From: a virus | Virus record (IMG/VR): IMGVR_UViG_3300037502_003275 | Location: 1-35,029 of that record | DNA: 35,029 nucleotides | Direction: 5' to 3' (one strand) | Part shown: piece by piece, positions 28,744-35,029 of the stretch | Position numbering within the stretch: the stretch's first letter is position 1 | How the letters are laid out: each line of letters starts with the position of its first letter | The notes under the pieces: model-generated | What the model saw: only the letters and a program-made list of their open reading frames with translations | What the model was told of the DNA's origin: nothing | Database searches by the model: none | Position numbers and translations under genes: made by a program

Positions 28744-29860
28744 AAATTCCAACTCTTTTTCTTTTTACACTAGAATAAGTTCTTTTCTTATTAGAAACAC
28801 CATTATCCATCTCACCTGCTACAATTTTACCAGCTGGCTTATCAATATGAGCATTGCCTACAACAGCTTTAAATACTTCATCCTCTAAGATTTTATCTAT
28901 TTCAGCAGCAATAATTTTCTTATCTGCTCCTGCTTCTACTTTTAACATCTTTTTAGCTAAGGCTTGAGCTTGCTCACCAGCTACCTTTTCCTCAACAACT
29001 TCATCAATAACTTGTTCCTGATTCTCTTCTTGATCGGCGTCATATACCTCTTTCATCTTTTCAGCTTTTTTAATTGCTTTATCTAAATCCTCTTGACTAT
29101 CTAGACCTAAAGCTTGAACCAATTTCTCTGCTTTTTTAGCAGTTTCTTTATTTTGTTTAGCTTCTTCTAACTGCTCAGATGCAATAATTTGTAGCACTTG
29201 TTCATCAGTAAAACCAATCTCACTAACAACAGTCTTTAAATCTACTTCTTTTTTAGCAATTTTACTTCTCAAATTAGCTAATATCTCATTTAAATCCATT
29301 TCTTTTCCTCCTCCATTGTTAATTTCACTAGCCCAAACTAGTCTGGTATCCATTCCAGGGCGACCTTTTGGCGTCCAGTCTATAGAATATAAGTTAAATC
29401 CTACAATATCAGAAGTTCCATCACCTTTATAAATTGGCTCACCATAAATTGAAACTTCTTTTATTCGTCTTGCCCTAATCCATCTTTTAAGTTTGGCTTC
29501 AGCTTCATCTACCAATCCATAAACTTTAGCAATAGTCTTGCCACCTGCTCTATATATTTCAGCAGCTAACCAATGAGTAGTTATTTCAGGGAACTCATAA
29601 GGTAAATCCTCTGGTCTTTGGTGTCCAGCAAATCCATTTGGTAACCCTTTATTAACTTTATTAACTACATCTTCAATAGCCATTGCAGTATAGTAACCAT
29701 AATTCCCTTCCCCTTCAGGTATCTCTACACAAACATAACAAGGGTCTTCCCCTTCTAGTTGTTGAGCTACTTCTTCGGCTTCATTAGAAGGAAAAGGGAT
29801 CTTATCTCTGGCAATTTCACTTTTCATCTCCCCTATAATTCTTCTTATCTTATCTCCCAC
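28742..29860 (-). CDS. Capsid maturation protease fused to scaffold
   Basis: A 372-residue protein in two parts. Residues ~40-180 look like a herpesvirus-assemblin/prohead-type serine protease: candidate His H80 (GFAGHQRPED) and Ser S137 (KEVSIYGEP), ending with SIDWTPKGRPGMDTRLV. Residues ~190-345 are a Glu/Lys/Ala-rich coiled-coil scaffold, and the last ~25 residues are very basic (NKKRTYSSVKRKRVGI), as scaffold tails that bind coat protein often are. Start is GTG after GGGGTGAAATA. The fusion is a known solution in siphophages. Catalytic residues are assigned by eye only. Confidence 0.75.
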   Translation of the reverse strand: MGDKIRRIIGEMKSEIARDKIPFPSNEAEEVAQQLEGEDPCYVCVEIPEGEGNYGYYTAMAIEDVVNKVNKGLPNGFAGHQRPEDLPYEFPEITTHWLAAEIYRAGGKTIAKVYGLVDEAEAKLKRWIRARRIKEVSIYGEPIYKGDGTSDIVGFNLYSIDWTPKGRPGMDTRLVWASEINNGGGKEMDLNEILANLRSKIAKKEVDLKTVVSEIGFTDEQVLQIIASEQLEEAKQNKETAKKAEKLVQALGLDSQEDLDKAIKKAEKMKEVYDADQEENQEQVIDEVVEEKVAGEQAQALAKKMLKVEAGADKKIIAAEIDKILEDEVFKAVVGNAHIDKPAGKIVAGEMDNGVSNKKRTYSSVKRKRVGI

Positions 29861-29897
29861 TATTTCACCCCCTTAATAAACTAAATATAAAAATATC

Positions 29898-30047
29898 TTA
29901 TTTAGTCTCTTGGTCAAATATAGCTTGAATTCTCTTTAATAACCAGATTCCTAATTCCAAAGAGATAATTAATGGTTGCATAAACCATCTGTATTTCCAA
30001 GGTAATTTCTTATATGGTGTAGTCCATATATTTGTCTCTTTATCCAT
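29898..30047 (-). CDS. Small protein of 49 residues between head genes
   Basis: MDKETNIWTTPYKKLPWKYR then a hydrophobic stretch (about 22-38, WFMQPLIISLELGIWLL) and KRIQAIFDQETK. GGAGGG lies seven bases before the ATG, directly after the minor head protein gene, and the frame fills the gap between that gene and the protease-scaffold gene. Rich in Trp. Could be a membrane-touching peptide or a small head component; function unknown. Confidence 0.65.
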   Translation of the reverse strand: MDKETNIWTTPYKKLPWKYRWFMQPLIISLELGIWLLKRIQAIFDQETK

Positions 30048-30059
30048 ATCAATACCCTC

Positions 30060-31076
30060 CTAAAATGCTTCATAATAGTTTTCCTTCCACTCATCAAGGT
30101 AATCGACTGATTCGCCCTCAGACCACCTTTTCAAATCATTAATAAACTCTTCTCTCTCAATAAGTACAGCCACCAAATAGCATAGACAATTAGGATGAGG
30201 CATAACAGGTTCTTTTCCCCGTGGATATACTCCAACTCCTAGACCATGAGCATCAGTTTCAGCCAGTACATCACAAATATCAGTAATAGGATGACTATCT
30301 GATAATATCCATTGTACCCCCTTATATCCAGGAGTTCTTTGCCCTCTCTTGATAGTAGCTTCAGTAAAAGCAGTAGTATATTCTGTTCTAATTAATCTTA
30401 AAGCTTCATAACATATATCCTTAGGAATCCTTTTTTTCATTCTAACCATCATATTAGGATAGTACTCAGCTAATGTTTTGCTACCTTTCCTTACATACTT
30501 TTCTAAATCTCTAGCAACTTCTATACTGTCTCGACCAGTAGCAAGTCCAACTTCAATGAAATCTATAACAGTATCCTCTATCTTAGGACCTTTACTCCAA
30601 ATAGTTTCACTAATAGTCATCCCATTTTCAGTAACTCTATTCCAAAAACTTAATACAGCTTCTCTGTTAATTGCTATCATCGAACTTCTAGCACCTGATA
30701 AGCTTAAAGCCCTAGTTTCTCTAATTGCATCTAGAAAATAATTCTCTGCTGCACTTCCTCCAAAATCAAAAGATTGCTGTATTCCTTTTTCTATTAGTGA
30801 TTCAGTCGCTTTATTGATTTTAAATATCTCTTCTTGCAGTTGCTCTTGAACTACTTTTAATATAGCTTTTTTAGTTGCTGATTCTTCTTCGGCTAATCTT
30901 TCTGCTACACTATTAATACTTTTTTCATATATTTTTCTTAAGGCCTTCTCGTGCAATGCCCTCAATTTAAGAAAACTACTCCTAGATTTTAATACATCTC
31001 TAATAAACCTCTTATCTCCTAAAGACTTAATCAACTCAATATTTTGTTTAATTTGTCGACCATGCCTACTCATCAT
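30060..31076 (-). CDS. Minor head protein, SPP1 gp7-like
   Basis: A 338-residue protein with the C-terminal pattern of the phage Mu gpF / SPP1 gp7 family: RLIRTEYTTAFTEATIKRGQ, GVQWILSDSHPITDICDVLAE and HPNCLCYLVAVL, the conserved 'W..s.....C..C...' arrangement. The N-terminal half is helical and charged. It overlaps the portal gene by 11 bases, typical for this pair. The role is DNA ejection or head morphogenesis in relatives. Confidence 0.85.
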   Translation of the reverse strand: MMSRHGRQIKQNIELIKSLGDKRFIRDVLKSRSSFLKLRALHEKALRKIYEKSINSVAERLAEEESATKKAILKVVQEQLQEEIFKINKATESLIEKGIQQSFDFGGSAAENYFLDAIRETRALSLSGARSSMIAINREAVLSFWNRVTENGMTISETIWSKGPKIEDTVIDFIEVGLATGRDSIEVARDLEKYVRKGSKTLAEYYPNMMVRMKKRIPKDICYEALRLIRTEYTTAFTEATIKRGQRTPGYKGVQWILSDSHPITDICDVLAETDAHGLGVGVYPRGKEPVMPHPNCLCYLVAVLIEREEFINDLKRWSEGESVDYLDEWKENYYEAF

Positions 31077-32589
31077 TATTACCTTCTACCTGACTTAATA
31101 CTTCATCAATTAATTTTTGTTCTTCATCTGCTAGATCTGCATCTCCTAATCTATCACTAAGTAATCTACTATTGATTATCTTATCTCTTTCTCCTGGTAT
31201 CTCTGGGTCATCAGTAATATAATCTGACATAGTGTCTATATAATTAGATAAGAAACTAACAGCTGCTTCATGGCTCAATAAATCATTATTATAAGCCATC
31301 ACTAAAGCTTCAACTATGGTCTTAATTTCTGTAGCTATATCCTTAGTATCTCTTGGATCTATCTCATCCCAGAGTATAGTAGTTTGATGAGTACTGTATT
31401 TCTTACCTGAGCTAATACTTAACATAGCTAATACTATTCTAGCTACTAGCTGCCAACTGTCTTCAAACTGCTCTCTTTTCCTACTTACTCTACGAATAAG
31501 AATAGGCATCTGCTCTTTAACACTAGCATTAGAGCTCTTAATATGAGTACCAAAAGCAAATTCAGGAGTCTCACTTACTGATATAATACAGTAGAATAAG
31601 AATTTTAGTAAGACTTCTGCTGAACCAATAGCACTTTGAACCTCGATGAATTCTGCATCTTCTGCTTCCCTTTTATCATTTCCAGCTTGAAGGAATAATA
31701 GCTCATGACCATCTAAATCTACAGCTCCACCTTCTCTAGCAAACTTAGCTGGGTCATCTATTCCAAAATTATTCTTTAGGAAAGCAGCTACATCCGCAAC
31801 CTTAAGTTTAAGTCTAGGAGTAGAGTGCATTTTAGAACCTTTAATAGCATGCTCCATGACATCATGGTAAGCCTTAATAAATGGCTCAATAGCCTCTAAA
31901 TCACTCTTACCATTTAGCATATACTCATCTTTCTCATTATAGAAAGTAACTATAGGTATAAAGCCCCACTTATTCGTTTCCTCTCCTGCCTCTATCTCTT
32001 CTGGTTTATCACCATCTATTTCAGTTATAATCTTATCAGCACTAATTATCTGAGTAACAGTACACCTCTTCTTAGCATTTCTTGCACTTTTCCACTCGTG
32101 AACGCTCTCTAAAGTGTACTCTGTAACTTTACCAGTCAAAGGGTGCCTTTTAACATTAGTCACTTGTTCTGGAGGGATGATATTAAATTTAATTTCAACT
32201 TTCTTTTCTGGATACAATATATCATTAACTTCTTCTCGAGTTATCCAAACATAACACTTTCCATCACGAAGAGCATTACGATGAACCCTCTGCATCTTAG
32301 AAGCATTATTATTAAAGAAGTCTTTCAATTCTGTTTGAGCTGATTCATCTTCTGCCCTAAACCAAGGAACACCCATAAATCCTACCGGAGTATTGATTAT
32401 CGGCTTACAAAAAGCAGCACCTAGTTTATATTTATCATTAGTATTATTGTACAACTCTCTAGCTAACTGATAGTCAACTTCTGAACTATCAACCTTATAT
32501 GGTCTACTAATCAATCCAGTTAATATACCAGGAAAGTAATTTCTTAACTTAGATATCTCACCTACTACTTTTTTAGTCCATTTAAACAA
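31066..32589 (-). CDS. Portal protein (SPP1 gp6-like)
   Basis: A 507-residue protein with size and segments of the SPP1-type portal family: ELYNNTNDKYKLGAAFCKPI near the N-terminus, a middle with GFIPIVTFYNEKDEYMLNGK and SDLEAIEPFIKAYHDVMEHA, and a C-terminal acidic tail. Twelve such subunits form the DNA channel at one capsid vertex. Starts at TTG after GGAGGTGATAATAG; no in-frame ATG is close. It follows the terminase gene by 14 bases. Confidence 0.88.
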   Translation of the reverse strand: MFKWTKKVVGEISKLRNYFPGILTGLISRPYKVDSSEVDYQLARELYNNTNDKYKLGAAFCKPIINTPVGFMGVPWFRAEDESAQTELKDFFNNNASKMQRVHRNALRDGKCYVWITREEVNDILYPEKKVEIKFNIIPPEQVTNVKRHPLTGKVTEYTLESVHEWKSARNAKKRCTVTQIISADKIITEIDGDKPEEIEAGEETNKWGFIPIVTFYNEKDEYMLNGKSDLEAIEPFIKAYHDVMEHAIKGSKMHSTPRLKLKVADVAAFLKNNFGIDDPAKFAREGGAVDLDGHELLFLQAGNDKREAEDAEFIEVQSAIGSAEVLLKFLFYCIISVSETPEFAFGTHIKSSNASVKEQMPILIRRVSRKREQFEDSWQLVARIVLAMLSISSGKKYSTHQTTILWDEIDPRDTKDIATEIKTIVEALVMAYNNDLLSHEAAVSFLSNYIDTMSDYITDDPEIPGERDKIINSRLLSDRLGDADLADEEQKLIDEVLSQVEGNNDE

Positions 32590-32603
32590 CTATTATCACC
32601 TCC

Positions 32604-33881
32604 TTAGTATACCTTGGCTCCCTGTAATAATGCTACAGCTGATGGATCTTGTTCTATTGGCTCTTCAACATTCCAATAATCACTTAATCCATACATAGAA
32701 GCATCTAAAGCATGATTATTTCTGTCCTCTGGTTGAGGCAATGGATTCCCATGCCTGTCCTCCTTCCATTTATGAACTTGTAATTCTCTTTTATAGTTAA
32801 CACATTTGACATCAAGGACAATTTTAATACCTTGCATCCATCTATATCTAGTTTTAATTGAACCGGGTCCTTTGGTTGCTCCTCTAGCATTTACACCATT
32901 GTCTCTTAAGTGCTCTATCGATTTAGGCTCTGCACTTTCACAAATAACTTCTTCTTCGCCTACCATATCTATAGTTTTCTTAGCAAGTTCACGATCTAAT
33001 AAGCCAGATTGATATATCTCGTCAAACACATAAAGAGTTCTACTAGACTTATCAAAATATTGTTTAAGTACTGCTGCGGGGTCGTTGGAGAAACCAAAGT
33101 CTAATCCATGACAACTTCTATCCAACTTGTCGACCATATCAGAAAGGTCTCTAACTTCCCAATTTTTAAAGATGATATTACCAAGAACTCCCCAATTACC
33201 ATTGATGTATACATCAAGATAATAAGGATCATCTTCATCTAACAATCTTTCAATATCATCTTCAGTTAAAAAGTCATTATCTTTATAAGTGGTTTTGAGA
33301 ATACTCAATCTATCATCTAGGTATTCTTGCTTATTATCTTCCCAACTATGAAAATACTTTCTATATATCCAGTGAGATTTAATTATCGGGTTAAACGACA
33401 AAATCAGGCGCTTCTTTACACTGGCCTGACCTCTTAAACGTTTATTTAACTGTTTAATATCTGCCTCTTCGAACTCTGTAGCTTCTTCACACCATATATC
33501 GGTTATAACTCCCTTTTGAGGAGTGATTGATTTAACTCTTTCTCTATCATCCAAACCACCAAAAAGTATTTGATAACCATTAGGAAATGTTATAACAAAG
33601 TCTGATTTATTTATATTTACATATTCATATAACCCAAACCTAATTATAGCTTTAATTATTTCATTCCAAACTGATTTCTTACAGTCTCTTTGTACTTTTC
33701 TTAATACGAGGTAGTTATGGCCGCCCTCAGCCATATCCTTGACTGCTCTCTGGGCTAAGAAATAACTCTTACCAGAAGAACTACCTCCGTAAAATAATTG
33801 AGTAGCTCTATAATTATCTAAATGAGGAATATAAACTGGATTAAAAACTTCTTTCTTTATCTTTAGATTGATTTTAGGCAT
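32604..33881 (-). CDS. terL: Terminase large subunit (PBSX type)
   Basis: A 425-residue packaging motor. The ATPase has Walker A GGSSSGKS (32-39) and Walker B/catalytic carboxylates in VITDIWCEEA (125-134). The RNase H-like nuclease has Asp in LDFGFSNDP (261), the carboxylate in YVFDEIY (about 287-288) and a late Asp in NHALDASMYG. The length fits PBSX-family enzymes. TAGGTGATAAT lies before the ATG. Eight bases separate it from the small subunit gene. Confidence 0.93.
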   Translation of the reverse strand: MPKINLKIKKEVFNPVYIPHLDNYRATQLFYGGSSSGKSYFLAQRAVKDMAEGGHNYLVLRKVQRDCKKSVWNEIIKAIIRFGLYEYVNINKSDFVITFPNGYQILFGGLDDRERVKSITPQKGVITDIWCEEATEFEEADIKQLNKRLRGQASVKKRLILSFNPIIKSHWIYRKYFHSWEDNKQEYLDDRLSILKTTYKDNDFLTEDDIERLLDEDDPYYLDVYINGNWGVLGNIIFKNWEVRDLSDMVDKLDRSCHGLDFGFSNDPAAVLKQYFDKSSRTLYVFDEIYQSGLLDRELAKKTIDMVGEEEVICESAEPKSIEHLRDNGVNARGATKGPGSIKTRYRWMQGIKIVLDVKCVNYKRELQVHKWKEDRHGNPLPQPEDRNNHALDASMYGLSDYWNVEEPIEQDPSAVALLQGAKVY

Positions 33882-33889
33882 ATTATCAC

Positions 33890-34585
33890 CTAATCTTCCA
33901 ATGTTACTTCTATTTCTATAGTATCTGTCGGCATTTCATTGTTCTGGATCTTATGTTTAAGGCTTAATAATCTAGCTTTCCTACCCTGAACTCTAGTCAA
34001 GGCATCTTCTATGCCTTGTATTTGACTTAATGTAGCTAATACTTTTTCCTCTTGTTCACTGACAACTACAGAAGGTATTTGTTTGTCCTTTGAAGGTTTG
34101 CTCTTGACTACCTTTTGGACTGTCGTATAATCTACTTCCGCTAAATCAGCTATTCTTTTCATCATTTTGTACTCTCTGAAAGTAGTTAATTTAATCTCTT
34201 CGTCTATTTGGACTGAGAGATCGGTATCTATACTATTATATTTCTTTTGCTCTTTCTCGCTTAAACAATCCAACCAGATAGTTTCATACTCTCCAGTAGT
34301 AACAGCATTCTTATTCTTTTCTGGAGCAGAGCCTCCAGAATTTCCTTTTGCATTTTGATTCCCTTTCATTTTAGAAGGCGAGCCATTATGTTTACTTATT
34401 CTACACCTGCCATTCACTGCTGGGCTTTTCTTGCATGGTGTTCCTGCTCTAGTCTTGACACCACAAATTGGTCGACCTTTCTCAAGTGCTGTTTCAACTA
34501 CTTCATGAATGTAGTCATCATCCCAATTACGACTAATCTTAATCTTTAACTTCATTTCCTCATAATCTTTTTGAGAATAATTCAC
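33890..34585 (-). CDS. terS: Terminase small subunit (with Cys/His cluster)
   Basis: A 231-residue protein. Residues 40-70 carry CGVKTRAGTPCKKSPAVNGR followed by CRISKHNG, a Cys/His cluster (zinc-binding type) found in many Firmicutes small terminases. It is followed by KMKGNQNAKGNSGGSAPEKN, a common linker in the family. A helix-turn-helix-like region (RIADLAEVDYTTVQKVV) and a coiled-coil C-terminus follow. It begins at GTG, with GGGAGGTGAG upstream. It should recognise the packaging site on the concatemer. Confidence 0.85.
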   Translation of the reverse strand: MNYSQKDYEEMKLKIKISRNWDDDYIHEVVETALEKGRPICGVKTRAGTPCKKSPAVNGRCRISKHNGSPSKMKGNQNAKGNSGGSAPEKNKNAVTTGEYETIWLDCLSEKEQKKYNSIDTDLSVQIDEEIKLTTFREYKMMKRIADLAEVDYTTVQKVVKSKPSKDKQIPSVVVSEQEEKVLATLSQIQGIEDALTRVQGRKARLLSLKHKIQNNEMPTDTIEIEVTLED

Positions 34586-34612
34586 ATATACGACTCACCT
34601 CCCTTAAATAGA

Positions 34613-34636
34613 GAAAAACACCAAATAGGTGCTTTT
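34613..34636 (-). terminator. Terminator-like hairpin in front of terS
   Basis: On the minus strand AAAAGCACC pairs with GGTGTTTTT around a TATTT loop (one G-U pair). It lies 28 bases upstream of the terS start, so it either ends an upstream transcript or regulates entry into the late operon. Confidence 0.6.
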
Positions 34637-34639
34637 ATG

Positions 34640-34770
34640 AATAATTATAATGTTATTTTGTATAAATATTCGGTAATTCAAGTTTATATATGCATAAAGT
34701 CTAAATTTACAGTATAATCCTGTTATTATTTCGTAAAATACATGGATTGCGAAATAATTGTAATTTTACT
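34640..34770. promoter_or_regulatory. Possible late-promoter region with 9-bp inverted repeat
   Basis: ATTATTTCG (34725-34733) is repeated inverted as CGAAATAAT (34750-34758), 16 bases apart. On the minus strand TTTACG overlaps the left arm and TATACT follows 15 bases later, a poor but possible promoter. An activator or repressor site for the late operon is plausible. No gene seen here. Confidence 0.4.
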
Positions 34771-34890
34771 TTAGTCTGTTAAAGTATCATAGCTGTGTTT
34801 GTTTTTGAATCTTATCGCATCTCTAATACACTCTCTCAGTCCTACACACACCACAATAGCAGGCCCGAGCAAAAATAATATATTGATCAT
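34771..34890 (-). CDS. Short membrane peptide of 39 residues
   Basis: MINILFLLGPAIVVCVGLRE then a basic hydrophilic part ending KHSYDTLTD. The first ~18 residues form a membrane helix with no cleavage site. GGGGTGATAAATT precedes the ATG, the local ribosome binding style. It stands alone between a terminator (34908-34935) and the inverted repeat. It may be a holin-like, toxin-like or regulatory membrane peptide; unknown. Confidence 0.55.
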   Translation of the reverse strand: MINILFLLGPAIVVCVGLRECIRDAIRFKNKHSYDTLTD

Positions 34891-34907
34891 AATTTATCAC
34901 CCCAAAT

Positions 34908-34935
34908 AAAAAAGACACCCGAATTAACGAGTGCC
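34908..34935 (-). terminator. Terminator after the HicB-like gene
   Basis: On the minus strand GGCACTCG pairs with CGGGTGTC (two G-U pairs) around TTAATT, followed by six T. It closes the transcription unit that ends with the antitoxin-like gene at 34951. Confidence 0.8.
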
Positions 34936-34950
34936 TTTACGCTATTTAAA

Positions 34951-35029
34951 TTAATCATTTAAATCCAAATGGTTCTTTAATGATTTTTGTAATAGCTGAG
35001 AAAAGTTGACGTGTGCCTTTTCAGCTTCT
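34951..35029 (-). CDS. hicB: C-terminal end of a HicB-type antitoxin (truncated by window edge)
   Basis: Only the last 25 residues are in the window: EAEKAHVNFSQLLQKSLKNH then LDLND. The pattern 'A...gvnFSqlLQ.sLk..L' is the C-terminal helix-turn/ribbon DNA-binding end of HicB antitoxins. HicB neutralises the HicA mRNA nuclease, whose gene would lie beyond the right edge. A plasmid-stabilising toxin-antitoxin pair fits a phage-plasmid. The assignment rests on a short stretch. Confidence 0.55.
   Translation of the reverse strand, partial: EAEKAHVNFSQLLQKSLKNHLDLND

Noticed and set aside
1-35029. tRNA or rRNA genes
   Set aside because: I saw no cloverleaf with a T-loop GTTCRA motif in a suitable intergenic space and no rRNA-like sequence; a tRNAscan run would settle it.

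Overview
The window is AT-rich (roughly two-thirds A+T by eye), with strong GGAGG-type ribosome binding sites, TTGACx-17-TATAAT promoters and frequent GTG/TTG starts. This points to a low-GC Gram-positive (Firmicutes, clostridia-like) host; the genus cannot be fixed from sequence alone. A plasmid replication gene, an actin-type partition locus and a nearly complete siphophage late region sit side by side. No integrase, attachment site or CI-type repressor is visible. The simplest reading is an extrachromosomal phage-plasmid, or a prophage maintained as one.

Layout. 1-3527 (mostly plus strand): an accessory zone with a truncated gene, an orphan HsdR-N-type nuclease, a possible 31-residue toxin-like peptide on the opposite strand, and a promoter-driven three-gene operon (one soluble, two membrane proteins) of unknown function closed by a palindromic terminator. 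3768-5300: the replication unit, with a Rep-like protein on the minus strand, a 265-nt leader, an antisense RNA with its own promoter and terminator, and a hairpin over the Rep ribosome binding site. 5358-7113 (minus strand): two paralogous regulatory cassettes, each a promoter with a dyad in its spacer, a small helical protein, a conserved hairpin, a small two-helix membrane protein, a second conserved hairpin and a DNA-binding protein. 7340-7542: a G-rich structured element ending in a terminator. 7546-9095 (plus strand): a ParMRC-type partition locus with six TGTTAACA sites.

9072-34890 (minus strand, transcribed right to left): the phage late region. In transcription order it holds a 39-residue membrane peptide, TerS, TerL, portal, SPP1 gp7-like minor head protein, a 49-residue protein, a protease-scaffold fusion, a DUF2190-type decoration protein, the major capsid protein, four head-tail connector or terminator genes, an unknown gene, the tail tube protein, two overlapping tail-assembly chaperones, the tape measure, a large adhesion or baseplate block, a tail fibre, a lipoprotein, then lysis genes (XhlA-like, amidase, holin-like). 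Several intrinsic terminators interrupt the operon, suggesting transcript tuning or antitermination. The right edge holds the end of a HicB-type antitoxin gene.

The most promising undescribed items are the duplicated small-membrane-protein cassettes at 5653-7113, the leader and antisense RNA control of rep, a textbook -1 slippery heptamer just before the stop codon of the holin-like gene that would add 45 residues, and the internal domain duplications of the tail adhesion block.
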